A DNA stretch of 64,000 bases from Nissolia schottii (lineage: Eukaryota > Streptophyta > Magnoliopsida > Fabales > Fabaceae): assembly GCA_003254905.1 (NCBI GenBank), contig QANU01070688.1:412425-476424 (forward strand). Reading direction: 5' to 3'. Each line of letters opens with the position of its first letter. Within the stretch, counting starts at the first letter, position 1. Position numbers and translations under genes: made by a program. Shown here piece by piece: positions 1-11,141 of the stretch. The notes beneath the pieces are model-generated. The model was not told the DNA's origin. It saw only the letters and a list, made by a program, of their open reading frames with translations, and ran no database searches.

Positions 1-191
1 GGGTCATGCCACGTGGCGAGTCCACGTGGCACGCCACGTCCGCGGAGCTAACGGCCACGTCATCACCGTCAGGTCCCAAACGTTAACAGGGACTAAAACC
101 AAATTTTGATATTTTAGAGGGACTAAAACTTACACAGAGGGACTAAAACTAAACTTTTCCAAATTATAGGGACTAAAAACTTAATTAACCC
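1..191. repeat. Right end of a MULE-like element with GGGACTAAAA words
   Basis: The word AGGGACTAAAA occurs four times between 90 and 180, and the segment closes with TTAATTAACCC. Read inward on the minus strand this gives GGGTTAATTAAGTTTTTAG, close to the terminal repeat of the 518-bp element at 18654-19171. The first 60 bases are GC-rich with repeated CCACGTGGC/ACGCCACGT palindromes. The left half of the element lies outside the window, so neither its size nor its target duplication can be seen. The superfamily call is inference from the terminus. Confidence 0.45.
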
Positions 192-779
192 TTAATTTTA
201 TATCTATATAAGTCATGTCTGTGTCCTTCAAAATTTTAAATTAGTGTATCTGTGTGTCGTGTGTTGTATGGTAATCCGTATCAGCATCGATGCTTCTTAG
301 ATTTAGGTTTGATTATGATTGCATTTAATAAAAACAACCCTTTGAACTCTATAAAAAATGACTTGCAATTTTTTAAAAACTTATCTATTTTTATTGACTT
401 TTCTCTCTCTACATATATTATATTTATTAATTAATGAGAATGATGGCAGTTTTGAACGCAAAATTGACAGCCCATAACCTCTGCAGATCTTTCGATTCAG
501 AAGAATGTCAATGAAGGCGGCCTAAGCCTGTAAGCGTATACGTATGAATATGATTAATTTTTTTTCAAATTTTTGTTCGGTGTTGACGCATGAACTGAAT
601 TACATTAGTATTTCACTTTGTTTTGTCACGCATGATTTGACTTTGAAGAAGCAACTATGTTATTTGTGGATTGGACATTTTGACCCAGATCTGGAAACCG
701 GTACATAAATTGCATATGGAGGGAACCACGAGCTCTAGGCAGCATGAGTCGTTTGCTGGTTCCTTAAAGCATTTAGTCA
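192..779. other. Intergenic, no supported gene
   Basis: AT-rich DNA. Short open frames of 60 and 68 codons occur here, but they lack any recognisable motif or biased codon use, and I see no RNA gene. Confidence 0.5.
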
Positions 780-1636
780 AGGGCGTTCGCAAAATTTTTT
801 TACGATCTCAAAAATGTGGCCATAGAAATACAATATTCTCATATTTGGTTCAAGATTTTAAAAATATTCTTGGGTAACTTGTATTTTAAGGAATGAAAAT
901 TGCCTCATTTTCATTCTCATCTCTCCCATGAGATTGTTGGATTTTCATAAGATTAGAATGTTTTGACATATGAAAAGACCAAATTGCCCCTAAACCTTGT
1001 ACCTTAGGTCAACACCACCTACCGGTCAACTACCACCAACCAACGATGGACCACCATTGGCCAGTGACTGACCACCGCGAGATGACGTCCAACCACCCTC
1101 AACCAGCGATCGACCATCGTCGACCAATGATCGACCACCGTCGACTGGCGACCAACCACCATAGACCAGCAATCGATCACCGCTGGCCTGAGACCAACCA
1201 TCGACCACTGCCCCGATTGGCAACAAACCACCGCCTGATCAATGACAAACCACCGCCCAACCGGTGACGAACCACCGCCCGCTCGACGACGATCCACCAC
1301 CCAAGTGGTGGTGAACCACCGCCCGACTGGTGGTGAACCACCATCGTACAACATCAAACCACTGTAGGACGATGACTGAACACTATTGGAAGGCGCCAGA
1401 CAATCATTGGGTGGTGCAGGACCAATGTCGAACGGCGATGGACCACCACCTACATACATTGTTTTGTTATGAATATTTTTGTAAAAAGATACTTTAATCT
1501 CGTGAATGTTGCTAAGAGTTCAATTTTCAACCAAACGTTTTCAAAACATATTCTTGGAAAAGGTTTTCCTAGGAATAACATTCTTGGGATAGTATTCCTA
1601 AGAATAAAAAAGATTTTGTGAACCACAAGCCCCTTA
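780..1636. mobile_element. Non-autonomous TIR element carrying a minisatellite
   Basis: The left edge reads GGGCGTTCGCAAAATTTTTT, and the right edge on the minus strand reads GGGGCTTGTGGTTCACAAAATC, so the ends are imperfect inverted repeats sharing TTC-CAAAAT-TTTTT. Further in, AATATTCTTGG-type words recur on both sides. No coding capacity for a transposase is seen. The interior is occupied by the GC-rich minisatellite at 1019-1450. Exact ends and the target duplication are not resolved; a hAT or Mutator MITE is possible. Confidence 0.4.
1019..1450. repeat. Degenerate GC-rich minisatellite, ~20-bp unit
   Basis: About twenty imperfect units of roughly 20 bp run head to tail, with a core like GACCACCGTCGACCAATGAT. 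Variants include AACCACCGCCCGACTGGTG. The block is far richer in GC than its surroundings. Because stops are rare in the unit, overlapping reading frames stay open on both strands (for example 1019-1459 minus and 1046-1267 plus). These are by-products of the repeat, not genes. Confidence 0.8.
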
Positions 1637-1689
1637 GGAGTTTGATATCTTTAATAAGTTACAAAAAAAAAAAAAAATTGCACAGGGAG

Positions 1690-3513
1690 CATAGTTATTA
1701 AACCCAGCTCGGAGCTTGACTCCATCACCCCTTCTAGTTACTGGGTCACTGGTTCAGCTAATGAGTAATTGAGTTACTTGTTGAATTGGATATAATTAAA
1801 TAAAAGAAAATTATTCTTGCACACCTAAGAATTGCACACTCATTACACACCTAGGCTCTTTTAGGGAAATAGTATGCTAACTCAGCACACCATTAAGTAC
1901 TTCACCATAATCACTTACGTGCAATTTCTAAAATAACCACAAATCAAATGACCATTCCGCACATTAGTTAGCAAATTTTTGGATGTGGAGATTTTTTTCG
2001 TTTTTGTTTTTTGCTCATTCTCTCTCAATTTTTTTCTTCATTTTTTGGATCTGGTCTTTTGTTCTGTAATTGTGTTCATCGTGATTGTCGATGTCGATGA
2101 ATCCACTAGATTTTGTTGGCAAGGAGCCATCGTTTATGGAGCTGATGGAAAGATTCGTCAATACAACGGCGGTTCCACCACCAATCGTAGTGGAGGAAGG
2201 TGATTATTCAGTGAATTAATGAGTAGGTCGTTTATAATACAATGGTTGTGTCATTCATAGGCAAATGTTTGTGTCTAAGCATATAACAATTTTATGTCTC
2301 ACATTTAGAAGATTAGGTCTTGATTGATAAAATGGTTAAGTCTCAGTATAATAAAATGTTATAGACAAACCTAACCATTTTGTTCTTATTAGATCTAACC
2401 ATATATAGCATTTACAAACTTAACCATTACATGCATCTCAACGACCTAACCATAGCTAGACATGACCATAAAACACAACCAGACATAACCACATAACATA
2501 TACAGACACAACACGATAATGCAAAAAGACACAACCAACTAGCAAACACAGACACAATCCTTTGGTGAAAACAGATACAACCTTTTATTATACTCAGACT
2601 TAACCTTATTAAACAACATGACCTAACTGTTCTTTAATCAAAGCAAAGAGAGAAAAAAAAAGTAGAACATAAAAAAGTCGTGATCACAAGAAAAAATAGC
2701 AAAACGAAATACGAAAAGATGGACACAATGAAAGACGAATAGAAGAATGTTCGATGATGAACTAGTAAGGGTTAAGTCTTACCAGTAAATACAGAGAGGA
2801 AAATGTGGGTTGATGGAGCAGATGAACAATGTAGTAGCATAGGGAACAGGAAGATCAAATAGTGATGAAGAAGAGTCAAGAGTAATACGAGAGGGCGTGA
2901 TCATCTGAGGAAGAAATGGTTAGGTCGCAAGAGCTCTAGAAAATGAAAGGTTGTGAGAGAGAACGCGAAATGTGAATTGTTGTGTGTGTGTGAGAAACAG
3001 ATTAAATGTAGGAGCGTGAGGCACGGGCACGATGGGTGAGATTGAGACACGTTTTCCCCATTTTTTTGGGGTCCAGAGTAGTGGGCCTTTTTTTACGATG
3101 GGTGTATAATGAGTGTGCAACTAACATGTGTGCAAAAATTGGGACTCTTAAATAAATATATTAAAGTATATTAAAATTAAAATAAATATAAAAAATGATA
3201 AAAATAAATAGCAACTTAACATATTTAAGTGTATAATATATATTATGAATTGAACTGTATAACTAAAATGGTGCGTTAACTTGATGAGAAGGGTTAAAGC
3301 CTCCAAAACTTAAGGGTACCAAGTTCAAATTTCACATATGGTAGATTTTTTGAACTTGTACGAATTGAATTTGACATTCTACTTTGACCCGTTAGGTCAT
3401 TCAAACCTGCCATGTTAGACTGCATGTCCAATCTGATTGAAAAATCGGCTCGGTCTCATGGTTGGGTCACCAGGTTTTGGATCGACTCAGCTGGACTGAG
3501 TTTAATAACTATG
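1690..3513. mobile_element. hAT-like element, split by a later insertion
   Basis: The left end reads CATAGTTATTAAACCCAGCT and the right end on the minus strand reads CATAGTTATTAAACTCAGTC, an inverted repeat with two mismatches in the first 18 bases. The flanks are an imperfect 8-bp duplication, ACAGGGAG (1682-1689) and ATATGGAG (3514-3521), six of eight matching. This is the size expected for hAT. No transposase is present. The element is interrupted at 1805-3147, so it is the older of the two. Confidence 0.6.
1805..3147. mobile_element. Non-autonomous MULE-like element with TAACC word array
   Basis: An exact 9-bp direct repeat, TTAAATAAA, flanks the element (1796-1804 and 3148-3156). Its ends are inverted repeats sharing TTGCACAC, a short gap, then TTGCACACTCATTA. 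Between about 2230 and 2640 the word TAACC or its variants ACAACC and ACCTAACC recurs about fifteen times at uneven spacing. A GA-rich stretch follows, then GTGTGTGTGTG, and GGGTCCAGAGTAGTGGGCC near the right end. The flanking DNA is AT-rich, so the duplication could be partly chance, but the inverted repeats support it. No transposase is encoded. Confidence 0.6.
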
Positions 3514-5013
3514 ATATGGAGGATTATAATTATTACATTTTTTTTGTCTTTAATTATTTAACTATTATGATCAATGGACTTTTGATTTATTGACTATGGC
3601 CGGTCCAAGGAATTGAATAACCAATTTAAGGAACGACCTCTCTTAGAACAATTGTAATTATTATACCAGCAACTTACCCATGGGTTGCACAAGATTCTAA
3701 CATAAATAATAATAATCCAAGCTTGATGAACCTTATGATCGATAGTCTTAAATTTTTGAAATCCAAAATAATGATTATGATATAAAGTTTATATTTAAAA
3801 TTATATGAAATATATAAATGTTTAGAATATTTTTGAATGGCATTTTGATTTTTTTAATTAAAAAATGCTATTTTCATAAATCTTACTTTTTATTATTGAC
3901 ATATAAAATAGTTTAGTATTATAAAATTGTTTTGCATAAGCTTTACAATTTTGAACTCAAATTAAAAAAAAAAGAAATAGCATACCAAATGATAAGGTAA
4001 AAAATTTCTTATTATTTATAATAACTCTATATAAACTAATGTTTATATCTTATATATGGATACAATAACTATAATTAATATTTGAGGTATAGTATTAATA
4101 AAGATAACGACACATGAATTACTGTTTTTATATGTGTCAAATTGTGAATAAAGTGTTTAGCTGACGTGATATACAATGTTTATATAAAAATTTCTCTTGA
4201 TTGGTTCTACAATCGGGATAATGTGGTAACTGAGAATTTATTGATTTATTTAATTGTTGAATGATGTGATATGGGTACATGTTGATAGGATTAGCATACT
4301 GTCAATCGAATAATAAAAGATAAAAGGTGCGAGAAAAAATTACACTTGGAAACATTAGTTTTTAAGAAGTAAGACATTAAGAGAAGAAAACAATTAACAT
4401 TATATAATACAGGCCGAATTAGGTCGAATTGATAAATTAATCTGACATATGAGGGTGAGATTAGACTTTATAAGGGTGTGATGGATAAAAAATAATGAAA
4501 TAATAATATTAATCATAATAATAATAACGCTTAAATTTTGTGGGGAGTATTAGAGAAATTTCCGATAATAATAATGATAAAATAATAATACTAATAATAA
4601 TAAATAAATAAATAAAAATCGACATATTTTATCCACCTTTATTTTATGTTATCTCAAATACTGTATTAAAATTTAATTAAATCTTATCCTATCAATTCTT
4701 ATTTTATCGGATGTGCTAAACAGGTCCTAAAATAAATTTTAAAAAAAATGTAAGTTTACTCTTTGATTTTTCGGTACGTGATGAAGGTTTCCGTATTATG
4801 AAATAGATCCCATGAATGTGCTAGTCCTTGAATATTAGGACATTTGCACTTCAGGACAAAAGGAACAGCCAACGAAGAAAAATAAACGAATCAGAAAACC
4901 TTCTAATGAAAATGTCAAAGATTTAGACGCGTAAGCCATAAGATAATACCAAGTCCACTCTGTCACCATTATTTTTTCCTTTCATTTTCCCTCCTCATTC
5001 TATGCATAAATAT
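3514..5013. other. AT-rich intergenic DNA with an AAT microsatellite
   Basis: No gene seen. A loose (AAT)n/(AATA)n tract lies at about 4497-4615. A few words such as CATATGAGGG resemble decayed repeats, but no ends could be matched. Confidence 0.5.
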
Positions 5014-5023
5014 TATATATAAA
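5014..5023 (+). promoter_or_regulatory. TATA box of the dioxygenase gene
   Basis: TATATATAAA lies 119 bp before the start codon at 5142, leaving room for a 5' leader of about 90 bases. No other TATA-like element of similar quality lies closer in the right place. Confidence 0.5.
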
Positions 5024-5141
5024 TGAATGCCATGCCCACACTTTGTGACAACACGGTTCATTCTATACACAAACGTAAACAGAAGAGAAAATTGCGAATT
5101 CTACAGCAAAGAAAACGCTAGACATCGTCAAAGGGAAGAAA

Positions 5142-7396
5142 ATGGCATTAAAGGAGACGTTTTTCATATCACATGGATCACCGGAACTGGCCATAGACGA
5201 TTCGATTCCGGCGTGGAAGTTCTTGAAGTCGTGGAAGGAGGTGTTCCCTCAGAGACCCTCTGCCATTCTTGTCGTGTCTGGCCACTGGGACACCGCGGTT
5301 CCCACCGTCAACGTTGTTGATCACAATGAGACCATCTATGACTTCTATGGCTTCCCAAGGGCCATGTACAAGGTTTGTAGTACTCTTGCCCTTTAATTAA
5401 TTTGTTCCTTGCAAGTGTTACGCTTGCACATTACAGTCATGCAGCAGTGACAGCTCAGCATTATCCTACATGGACGAAGGTCTAAATTACAATTATGTGC
5501 TCAACAAAAATTATTTGACTTTTTCACCATATCATTGATTTCAAAATGTTTGTTTCTAGGAGATGGATTATAGTCTATGTGATGCGAAACCAATCAAATT
5601 TCTCTTAATTAGTGGTATTGGATTCAACCCTAATAATAATAAAAATTCTTGCTAAGAAATCTCTATCCCTACAAGAAGGCTTACGATTAGGTCATATCAG
5701 TTTAATTTAGATTCGCAGTAATAGAGTCCGGATATGGATGGTTCAACTAAGACAAGAACAAGATTAGATTTCGCAAACTTGATTTTGCTGAAAATTGGGT
5801 ATGTATGCATTCAGAAAAGAGTGTTTTCCGCTAATTAATCAGTTTTGCCTTGCCATTCAACATGAATTTGTACTCTAATTTGCGTACTTTCTTCCTAGTC
5901 ACTGCTCAAGCTATCACTAAATAGCAATTCAAAAGAACATAAAAATAAGTGCATAGATCCATTCTTGTAGCAATCTCCTTAAAATGTTAAAATGTTGTTC
6001 CCCTTGTTGGCAGCTAAAGTATCCGGCACCGGGGGCCCCGCACGTGGCGAGGAGGGTGAAGGAGCTTCTCCAAGCATCAGGGTTGGGCCAAGTGGACGAG
6101 CACCGAAGGCGCGGCCTAGACCATGGCGCCTGGGTACCCCTCATGCTGATGTACCCTGAAGCAGACATCCCAGTGTGCCAGCTCTCTGTCTCATCACACA
6201 TGGGCGGCACCTATCACTACAACATGGGGAAGGCATTGGCTCCTCTCAAGGATGAAGGTGTTCTTATCATTGGCTCTGGCAGTGCCACCCATAACTTGAG
6301 GGCTATTGATCCTAGGAATGGCCCTCCTGCCCCCTGGGCTGTGGCATTTGATTCCTGGCTTAAAAGCTCTCTTGTTGAAGGAAGGTATGTGCACTTAATT
6401 TTTTGCATTTCGTATTTATTTTCATGTGCATAAGTATAGCCATGCTAAGCCAGGAATAGATTTGCTCCTATTTATTGTCCAACTTTGCTTTGTCTTGATT
6501 GTTTGTAAGTTATTGAACATATATTCCCACAATTTGATTGTAGATGAACATTCAGAATGTTTGGTCAGTTAGATGATATATTTTAGTTCAATGACTAGTT
6601 TTTATCATGAGTACTTCATCGGCATTTAACTCATGAGAAATGATACTTTTACCCATAGCATTTGGATCTTGTCCTGGATAAAGGTAGTGAGATAGTAGAG
6701 ACGTGTTTCTAGTGTCTTAAAGATACATAAATTAATATAAAAATTGTCTCTGACAATTTTAAATTTTTTGTTTCCATCCTTTTTCTCCAAACGTGTTTTT
6801 GTCTCCAATGTCTATGTCTCTTCTTTCCCATGACAAGAACAACACGCTACCCTAAAGATCCATATATAAAAAGTTGAGAATTTCATATATGTTTCTAGTG
6901 TACATGATAGATGTGGCAAGATAACTAATAATGCATGTTAAATTCTTTTATTAGATTCCCTTATAATTCTTAACTCATAATTATCCTTATTTTTTCGTAA
7001 GCAGATTCACTAGTGTTACAACACGAATTATTAGTTATTTACATGATTCACCATAGATCCACACTCCACATGGTATTATAATAGTACTCATAGGTCATAA
7101 CTCATTCACTTTTGATTAAAAAAAAAATCATTACTATTCATATATGTGATGCATCTAATTCTGATGCAAGTGTTCAATCGATCTATGCTTCTTGCAGATA
7201 TGAAGAAGTAAATCGTTTTGATGAGAAGGCCCCATATGCAAAACTGGCTCATCCTTGGCCTGATCACTTCTACCCTTTGCATGTGGCTATGGGGGCTGCC
7301 GGTGAAAACTCCAAGGCCAAGGTTATTCATGATAGTTGGGATGGTGGTTCCATTTCTTATGCCTCTTTTGGTTTCACAGCACCATCCATTTCATAA
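5142..7396 (+). CDS. LIGB: LigB-type extradiol ring-cleavage dioxygenase (DOPA dioxygenase-like)
   Basis: Three exons, 5142-5372, 6014-6384 and 7198-7396, with GT-AG introns join to an open frame of 266 aa, the usual length of plant LigB/4,5-DOPA-dioxygenase-like proteins. Family motifs in order: ISHGSP (His11), SGHWD (His48), DHGAWVPL (His114), GSGSATHNL (His170) and [19 protein letters not shown] (His219, His224, His229). By analogy with bacterial YgiD, His11, His48 and His229 should bind the metal, and the other histidines line the active site. Known relatives open the ring of caffeic-acid- or DOPA-type catechols; in betalain plants they make betalamic acid. Legumes make no betalains, so the natural substrate here is unknown. 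The protein has no signal peptide and is probably cytosolic. The start is the first ATG after the TATA box and matches the family N-terminus MALK. Nothing looks broken. Confidence 0.93.
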
Positions 7397-7537
7397 ATCA
7401 TGTAGTTCTTTATTTTGTAATAGACCTTTTTGCCAAACTGGTTCTCTTTTTAAAACTAATTGCTTAAATAAGGGTAATTTTAAAACTATGGTTGTTTCGA
7501 TTTTTTTTTTTTTAATTTTGTTTGACACAACACTAAG

Positions 7538-8197
7538 GGCCTATGTATAAGGTATCTTTGAAAGACATTTTATACCTAAGCGACTTTAAGCATGACAAAA
7601 CCTTTAAAGACACTTGTGTCATAGGCGATGTCTTGAGCCAAAAGCTGGCATGTGGCTACTATTAAGTATAATACTCTATCATATTATAAAAAAAATTAAG
7701 AGTAAATAAATAATTTGATCCTAATATTTTTGTTTTGACATTGTCATGAAAACAAGTTTTGATGTCAACATTTTAAAATTTGACACTAATTTTAGACTGA
7801 CTGTAATTATATTCACATACTAGTTTGACTAAATTTATGTCTAAATTAAAAATGTTAGGATTAAGTTGATATCAAAATAAAAATATTAGGATCAAATTAC
7901 ATATTTACTCTTAACTTTTTTTTATAATATAATACTATTTTTAGGATTAATAAATTAAAAGTACAATTGTAAACATAATAATAAATATTATCTTGAGAAG
8001 TGAGAATTTGAGATAATTTGAACAAAAAAATTAGTTAAAGTGATAGTTAAAATGAACCCAAAGGAATAGAGTATTATATTTAATAGTAGCAACATGTCAA
8101 TTTTTAGTTGAAGTTACCTATAACACAAGTTTCTTTGAACGTCCTGCCACCTAGCACATGTATAATGCGTCTACGTAAACGCCTTAGGGTCGTGCCA
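7538..8197. mobile_element. Long-TIR element just downstream of the dioxygenase gene
   Basis: The left arm (about 7538-7680) and right arm (about 8060-8197) are inverted copies: CTTGTGTCATAGGCGATGTC on the left against CTTGTGTTATAGGTAACTTC on the right read backwards, and GCTACTATTAAGTATAATAC against GCTACTATTAAATATAATAC. The arms are over 100 bp long, so the RNA could fold into a long hairpin. A second inverted-repeat element sits inside (7685-7930). Target duplication not resolved. It begins about 140 bp after the stop codon of the dioxygenase gene and could lie in its 3' untranslated region. Confidence 0.65.
7685..7930. mobile_element. MITE nested inside the long-TIR element
   Basis: The ends are inverted repeats of over 50 bp with few differences, sharing ATTATAAAAAAAA, TTAAGAGTAAATA and AATTTGATCCTAATATTTTT. 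No coding capacity. It splits the left and right halves of the 7538-8197 element, so it is younger. Confidence 0.6.
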
Positions 8198-8717
8198 AAT
8201 AAAATAATAAAAAAAAAATTAAAACAACCGTTGATATATAAATAGTTTTAAAATTATCCCATTTAAACCATTAGTTTTGAAAAGAGCACCTATTTGACCA
8301 AATAAAGCTTTTTTTTTCTGCTTTCTTTTATACATGTCTTCAAATAAAATCAAAGTGATTTTGTTATGTCTGTAAGGGCATGTAATGTGCCAGAGCTTTT
8401 ATTATTGATTTTTTCTTGTAAATTTTATCTCTTGTGAATCATATTCATAGTTGGTATTCATTGTGCCCCCAGATTGACCCTGATAGCCTATGATGAAATT
8501 GCAGCTTAAATTAGAGTGATTAGAAAAAGGTGGAAGAAATAATGTGTAGTTTGCGGTTCCACACTTATTATTTCTTTAATAAGGCTTTGAGTATTGCGAA
8601 CTAATAAAAATTAGCAATATGATAATTTTATCTCATAATAGGTCGACTCAACGTGAACATCTAATAGTCGTTGTATAGACCAAAAAAAAAAAAAGAAATA
8701 GGAGAAAGAGAAACTAA
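8198..8717. other. Intergenic, no supported feature
   Basis: AT-rich sequence with no recognisable gene or repeat ends. Confidence 0.45.
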
Positions 8718-8732
8718 TAAATTACTTAATTT

Positions 8733-8927
8733 CCAACCGAGTTGCTAATTGTCTTGCCAACCTAAGTCACAACCTTGATAATTTTGAGATCAACTACTAT
8801 GATGTGGCTCCGGCCGCCACTCGCACTTTACTTTTGAATGATTTGATGCAGATCGCGTAGCCTCGTGGAGGCTAGTTTTTGTTTTCTTTTTGTTTGGGCT
8901 TCAGCCCTTTTGTCTAAAAAAAAAAAT
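8733..8927 (+). mobile_element. 5'-truncated L1-type LINE with poly(A) tail
   Basis: The first part (8734-8859) reads in frame as the end of an L1 polyprotein RNase H region: NRVANCLANLSHNLDNF and onward to a TAG stop. A short GC-richer 3' untranslated region (GTAGCCTCGTGGAGGCTAG) and an A-run follow. The insert is flanked by an exact 15-bp target duplication, TAAATTACTTAATTT, at 8718-8732 and 8928-8942. It is severely 5'-truncated, as is common after target-primed reverse transcription. The perfect duplication suggests a fairly recent insertion. Confidence 0.85.
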
Positions 8928-8942
8928 TAAATTACTTAATTT

Positions 8943-9395
8943 ACCATCCTGAAAATTCTGTAGTATTATTATTTGAAGAGAACCAAGAGTTCTGTCAGTT
9001 GCGTACCTTACCCAAAAATCTTAGGTTGCCAAAACATATGCACCAATTTTTTACTTTTTAATATCAAAAATTGAGAAATATATAAATATAGAAGCTAAAA
9101 AAAGTGAGAGAAATAGCCAAAATGATGGTAAGAGAATACATATAGATAAATAACAAAATGAAGCATTCAATTAAATATTTTAAAGAAAAATCATAATTTT
9201 TAATATTAATATTAACAAGTGTCTCAACATATTTTATGCAAATAAGCCCATGTTATTGAAAACAAATTAACGTAATAAATAATACAAATATAATCAAAAT
9301 TAATTTATCATGTAAAAAAAACATAAGAACTTGAAGAAGCATTCTGTGAAGGCGTAGATTTTACCTTATATTAAAAAAATGATGTAGTAGTGGGT
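8943..9395. other. AT-rich intergenic DNA
   Basis: No supported gene. Only poly(A)-rich stretches and low-complexity sequence. Confidence 0.45.
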
Positions 9396-9800
9396 GATGG
9401 GATTTGAACCCACGTCCATCTACCAAAATGTACCACTACCAAAATGGACCTATTGTTAGTGTGCTCTGCATGTGTTACCTCAGACTTGATGATCCCTGCC
9501 AGAGATGTGCGGCTTCAACAATGATGTATTTTGGGTCTTGCGAGTGTTCTTGCCGCTTTTATTTTGTTTTGATGTTGGTTCTGTAACTGGATGTGCCTTC
9601 TTGTTTCGGTTTCTTGCTCTAGTTTAGGTGTCGTCTTGTTTCTGGGGGGTGTTTTGTTTAGTTTTGTTGGTTTGCCTCTTGGTGTCTTTGTTTTGGGTGT
9701 GTCTTTTTTTTTTTTTTTCCTTTTTATTGTCTAAAGTTGTGTACTCTTTTTACCCTTTCTTTTTGGGTTTAGAAGTGATTTTACTTGACAAAAAAAATGT
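9396..9800 (+). mobile_element. Probable non-LTR retroposon 3' region
   Basis: A T-rich, G+T-biased stretch with CTGTAACTGGATGTGC, TTGTGTACTCTTTTTACCC and a final TGACAAAAAAAA looks like the 3' untranslated region and tail of an L1-type element. At its left, the minus strand has GTGGGTTCAAATCCC, a tRNA T-loop-like motif, but no full cloverleaf. Open frames at 9404 and 9628 are low complexity and not believed to be genes. Confidence 0.3.
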
Positions 9801-9833
9801 ATATTCAAGTGAGTTGTTAGTATATTTAAGAAA

Positions 9834-9927
9834 GAGTAATGCTATTTGCATATTAAGCGAACCTTATGATGTATGTAAAAAAAATTTAATGTTTATTTCA
9901 TAATTAGTGTACAAATAACATTTTTCT
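9834..9927. mobile_element. Short MITE, sister of the one at 10659
   Basis: This 94-bp element starts GAGTAATGCTATTTGCATAT and ends GTACAAATAACATTTTTCT, so its ends are inverted. It is flanked by an exact 9-bp duplication, TTTAAGAAA (9825-9833 and 9928-9936). Nine bases is the Mutator-type target size. Confidence 0.7.
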
Positions 9928-9936
9928 TTTAAGAAA

Positions 9937-10649
9937 TTCTCATACAATGAGATTGGGGAGCGGGGCCAACCAACCAAATCTAGGACAGTCCAAAACCCTC
10001 TTTTAAAGTAATGCACATAATTTATTGCTGCCAAACATTGGACAATCTTTTCTTCAAAGTGGACAGTGTTCTCCACATATACTCTCCTTCGGCTGCCTGT
10101 TTAATTTCTGTTCTTTTCTTATTTTTGTTTGGTAATCCCTTTATTAATTTAATCTAATTACTTTTAAAAAGATATCTCCTTTTCATAGCGTAATAAGCTT
10201 GGTGTCTAAAAGTGTATGCCAAGCAAAGTAAAAGCATGCACTCACAACTTTTTAATTGTCTTACTTTTTAATTGTCTATTATATCTCTAATGACAACCCT
10301 ACTTTCTTTATTCAATTGTAATTAAGGCCTCAGTCACAGTTCTCTCTCATACGTGTAAACATACAGTGACACCAGACGTTCAAACCATAAAGACTTCTCC
10401 CTCCGTTTTTCAACAGTAATTCTTTAGGTCATTACTCAAGAATTAAAAAATTATTAAATGATCTAAATTTTATAAAAAAAAAGAGTAATTACTAAATTAT
10501 CATTTGTTAATTTTTTTCTCTTCATTAATTTTTCAGTTTTTGTAATAATTTCCTCCTCTCTAAGAGTCTCTCTACTAAGAATACAGTTGATGTATATAGC
10601 AATTTATTCTACATTGCAATACTACAAAGACTACTATAATATAAAATAA
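9937..10649. other. AT-rich intergenic DNA
   Basis: No supported gene or RNA. A 70-codon minus frame at 9864-10076 overlaps the MITE and has no motif. Confidence 0.45.
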
Positions 10650-10658
10650 TTTGATTTT

Positions 10659-10825
10659 GAGTAAGGTTATTTGTACATCAAGCATGATGTGAACACTAAG
10701 TTTCATCCTCACATACACATCATTGAGTTCACAATCACATCATATGATGTGATTGTGGACTCCAAGATGTGTGAGAGAGAAGACTTAGTGTATACACCAT
10801 ACTTGATGTACAAATAACATTTTTG
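10659..10825. mobile_element. Palindromic MITE, 167 bp
   Basis: Nearly the whole element is one palindrome. The left arm GTTATTTGTACATCAAGCAT matches the right arm read backwards, GTTATTTGTACATCAAGTAT, and the centre is ATCACATCATATGATGTGAT. It is flanked by an exact 9-bp duplication, TTTGATTTT (10650-10658 and 10826-10834). Its ends match those of the 94-bp element at 9834. The transcript would fold into a long stem. Confidence 0.8.
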
Positions 10826-11141
10826 TTTGATTTTTCTAAAGAGACTACTGCTGAAGAATAGATGAGGGATCACTAATTTACATTTTTTTTTAGTTTTGCT
10901 AACCAATGCCCTCATAAGTCAAAGTAGAAGTTTTGAGCTAATAATGTATTTATTTGTCATTGAAAGCATGCACATTTCACTTTTCTTAACATAAGTTTAT
11001 CAATTTCGCTTTCTTAGTAAATGCACTAAAGACACTTGTTAGCAAAATTCTAAAATATAAAAAAGTGTTATTAAAATAGTTTTTTAATAAGACAGCTTAA
11101 ATACAATATTAGTGAAAATGTTATAATTAATATAAGGGTAA

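Noticed and set aside
1019-1459. 146-codon minus-strand open frame in GC-rich DNA
   Set aside because: It is a by-product of the ~20-bp minisatellite; frames on the other strand are equally open.
9395-9450. tRNA gene on the minus strand (GTGGGTTCAAATCCC T-loop-like motif)
   Set aside because: No acceptor stem, D-arm or anticodon arm could be drawn around it; probably a retroposon piece.
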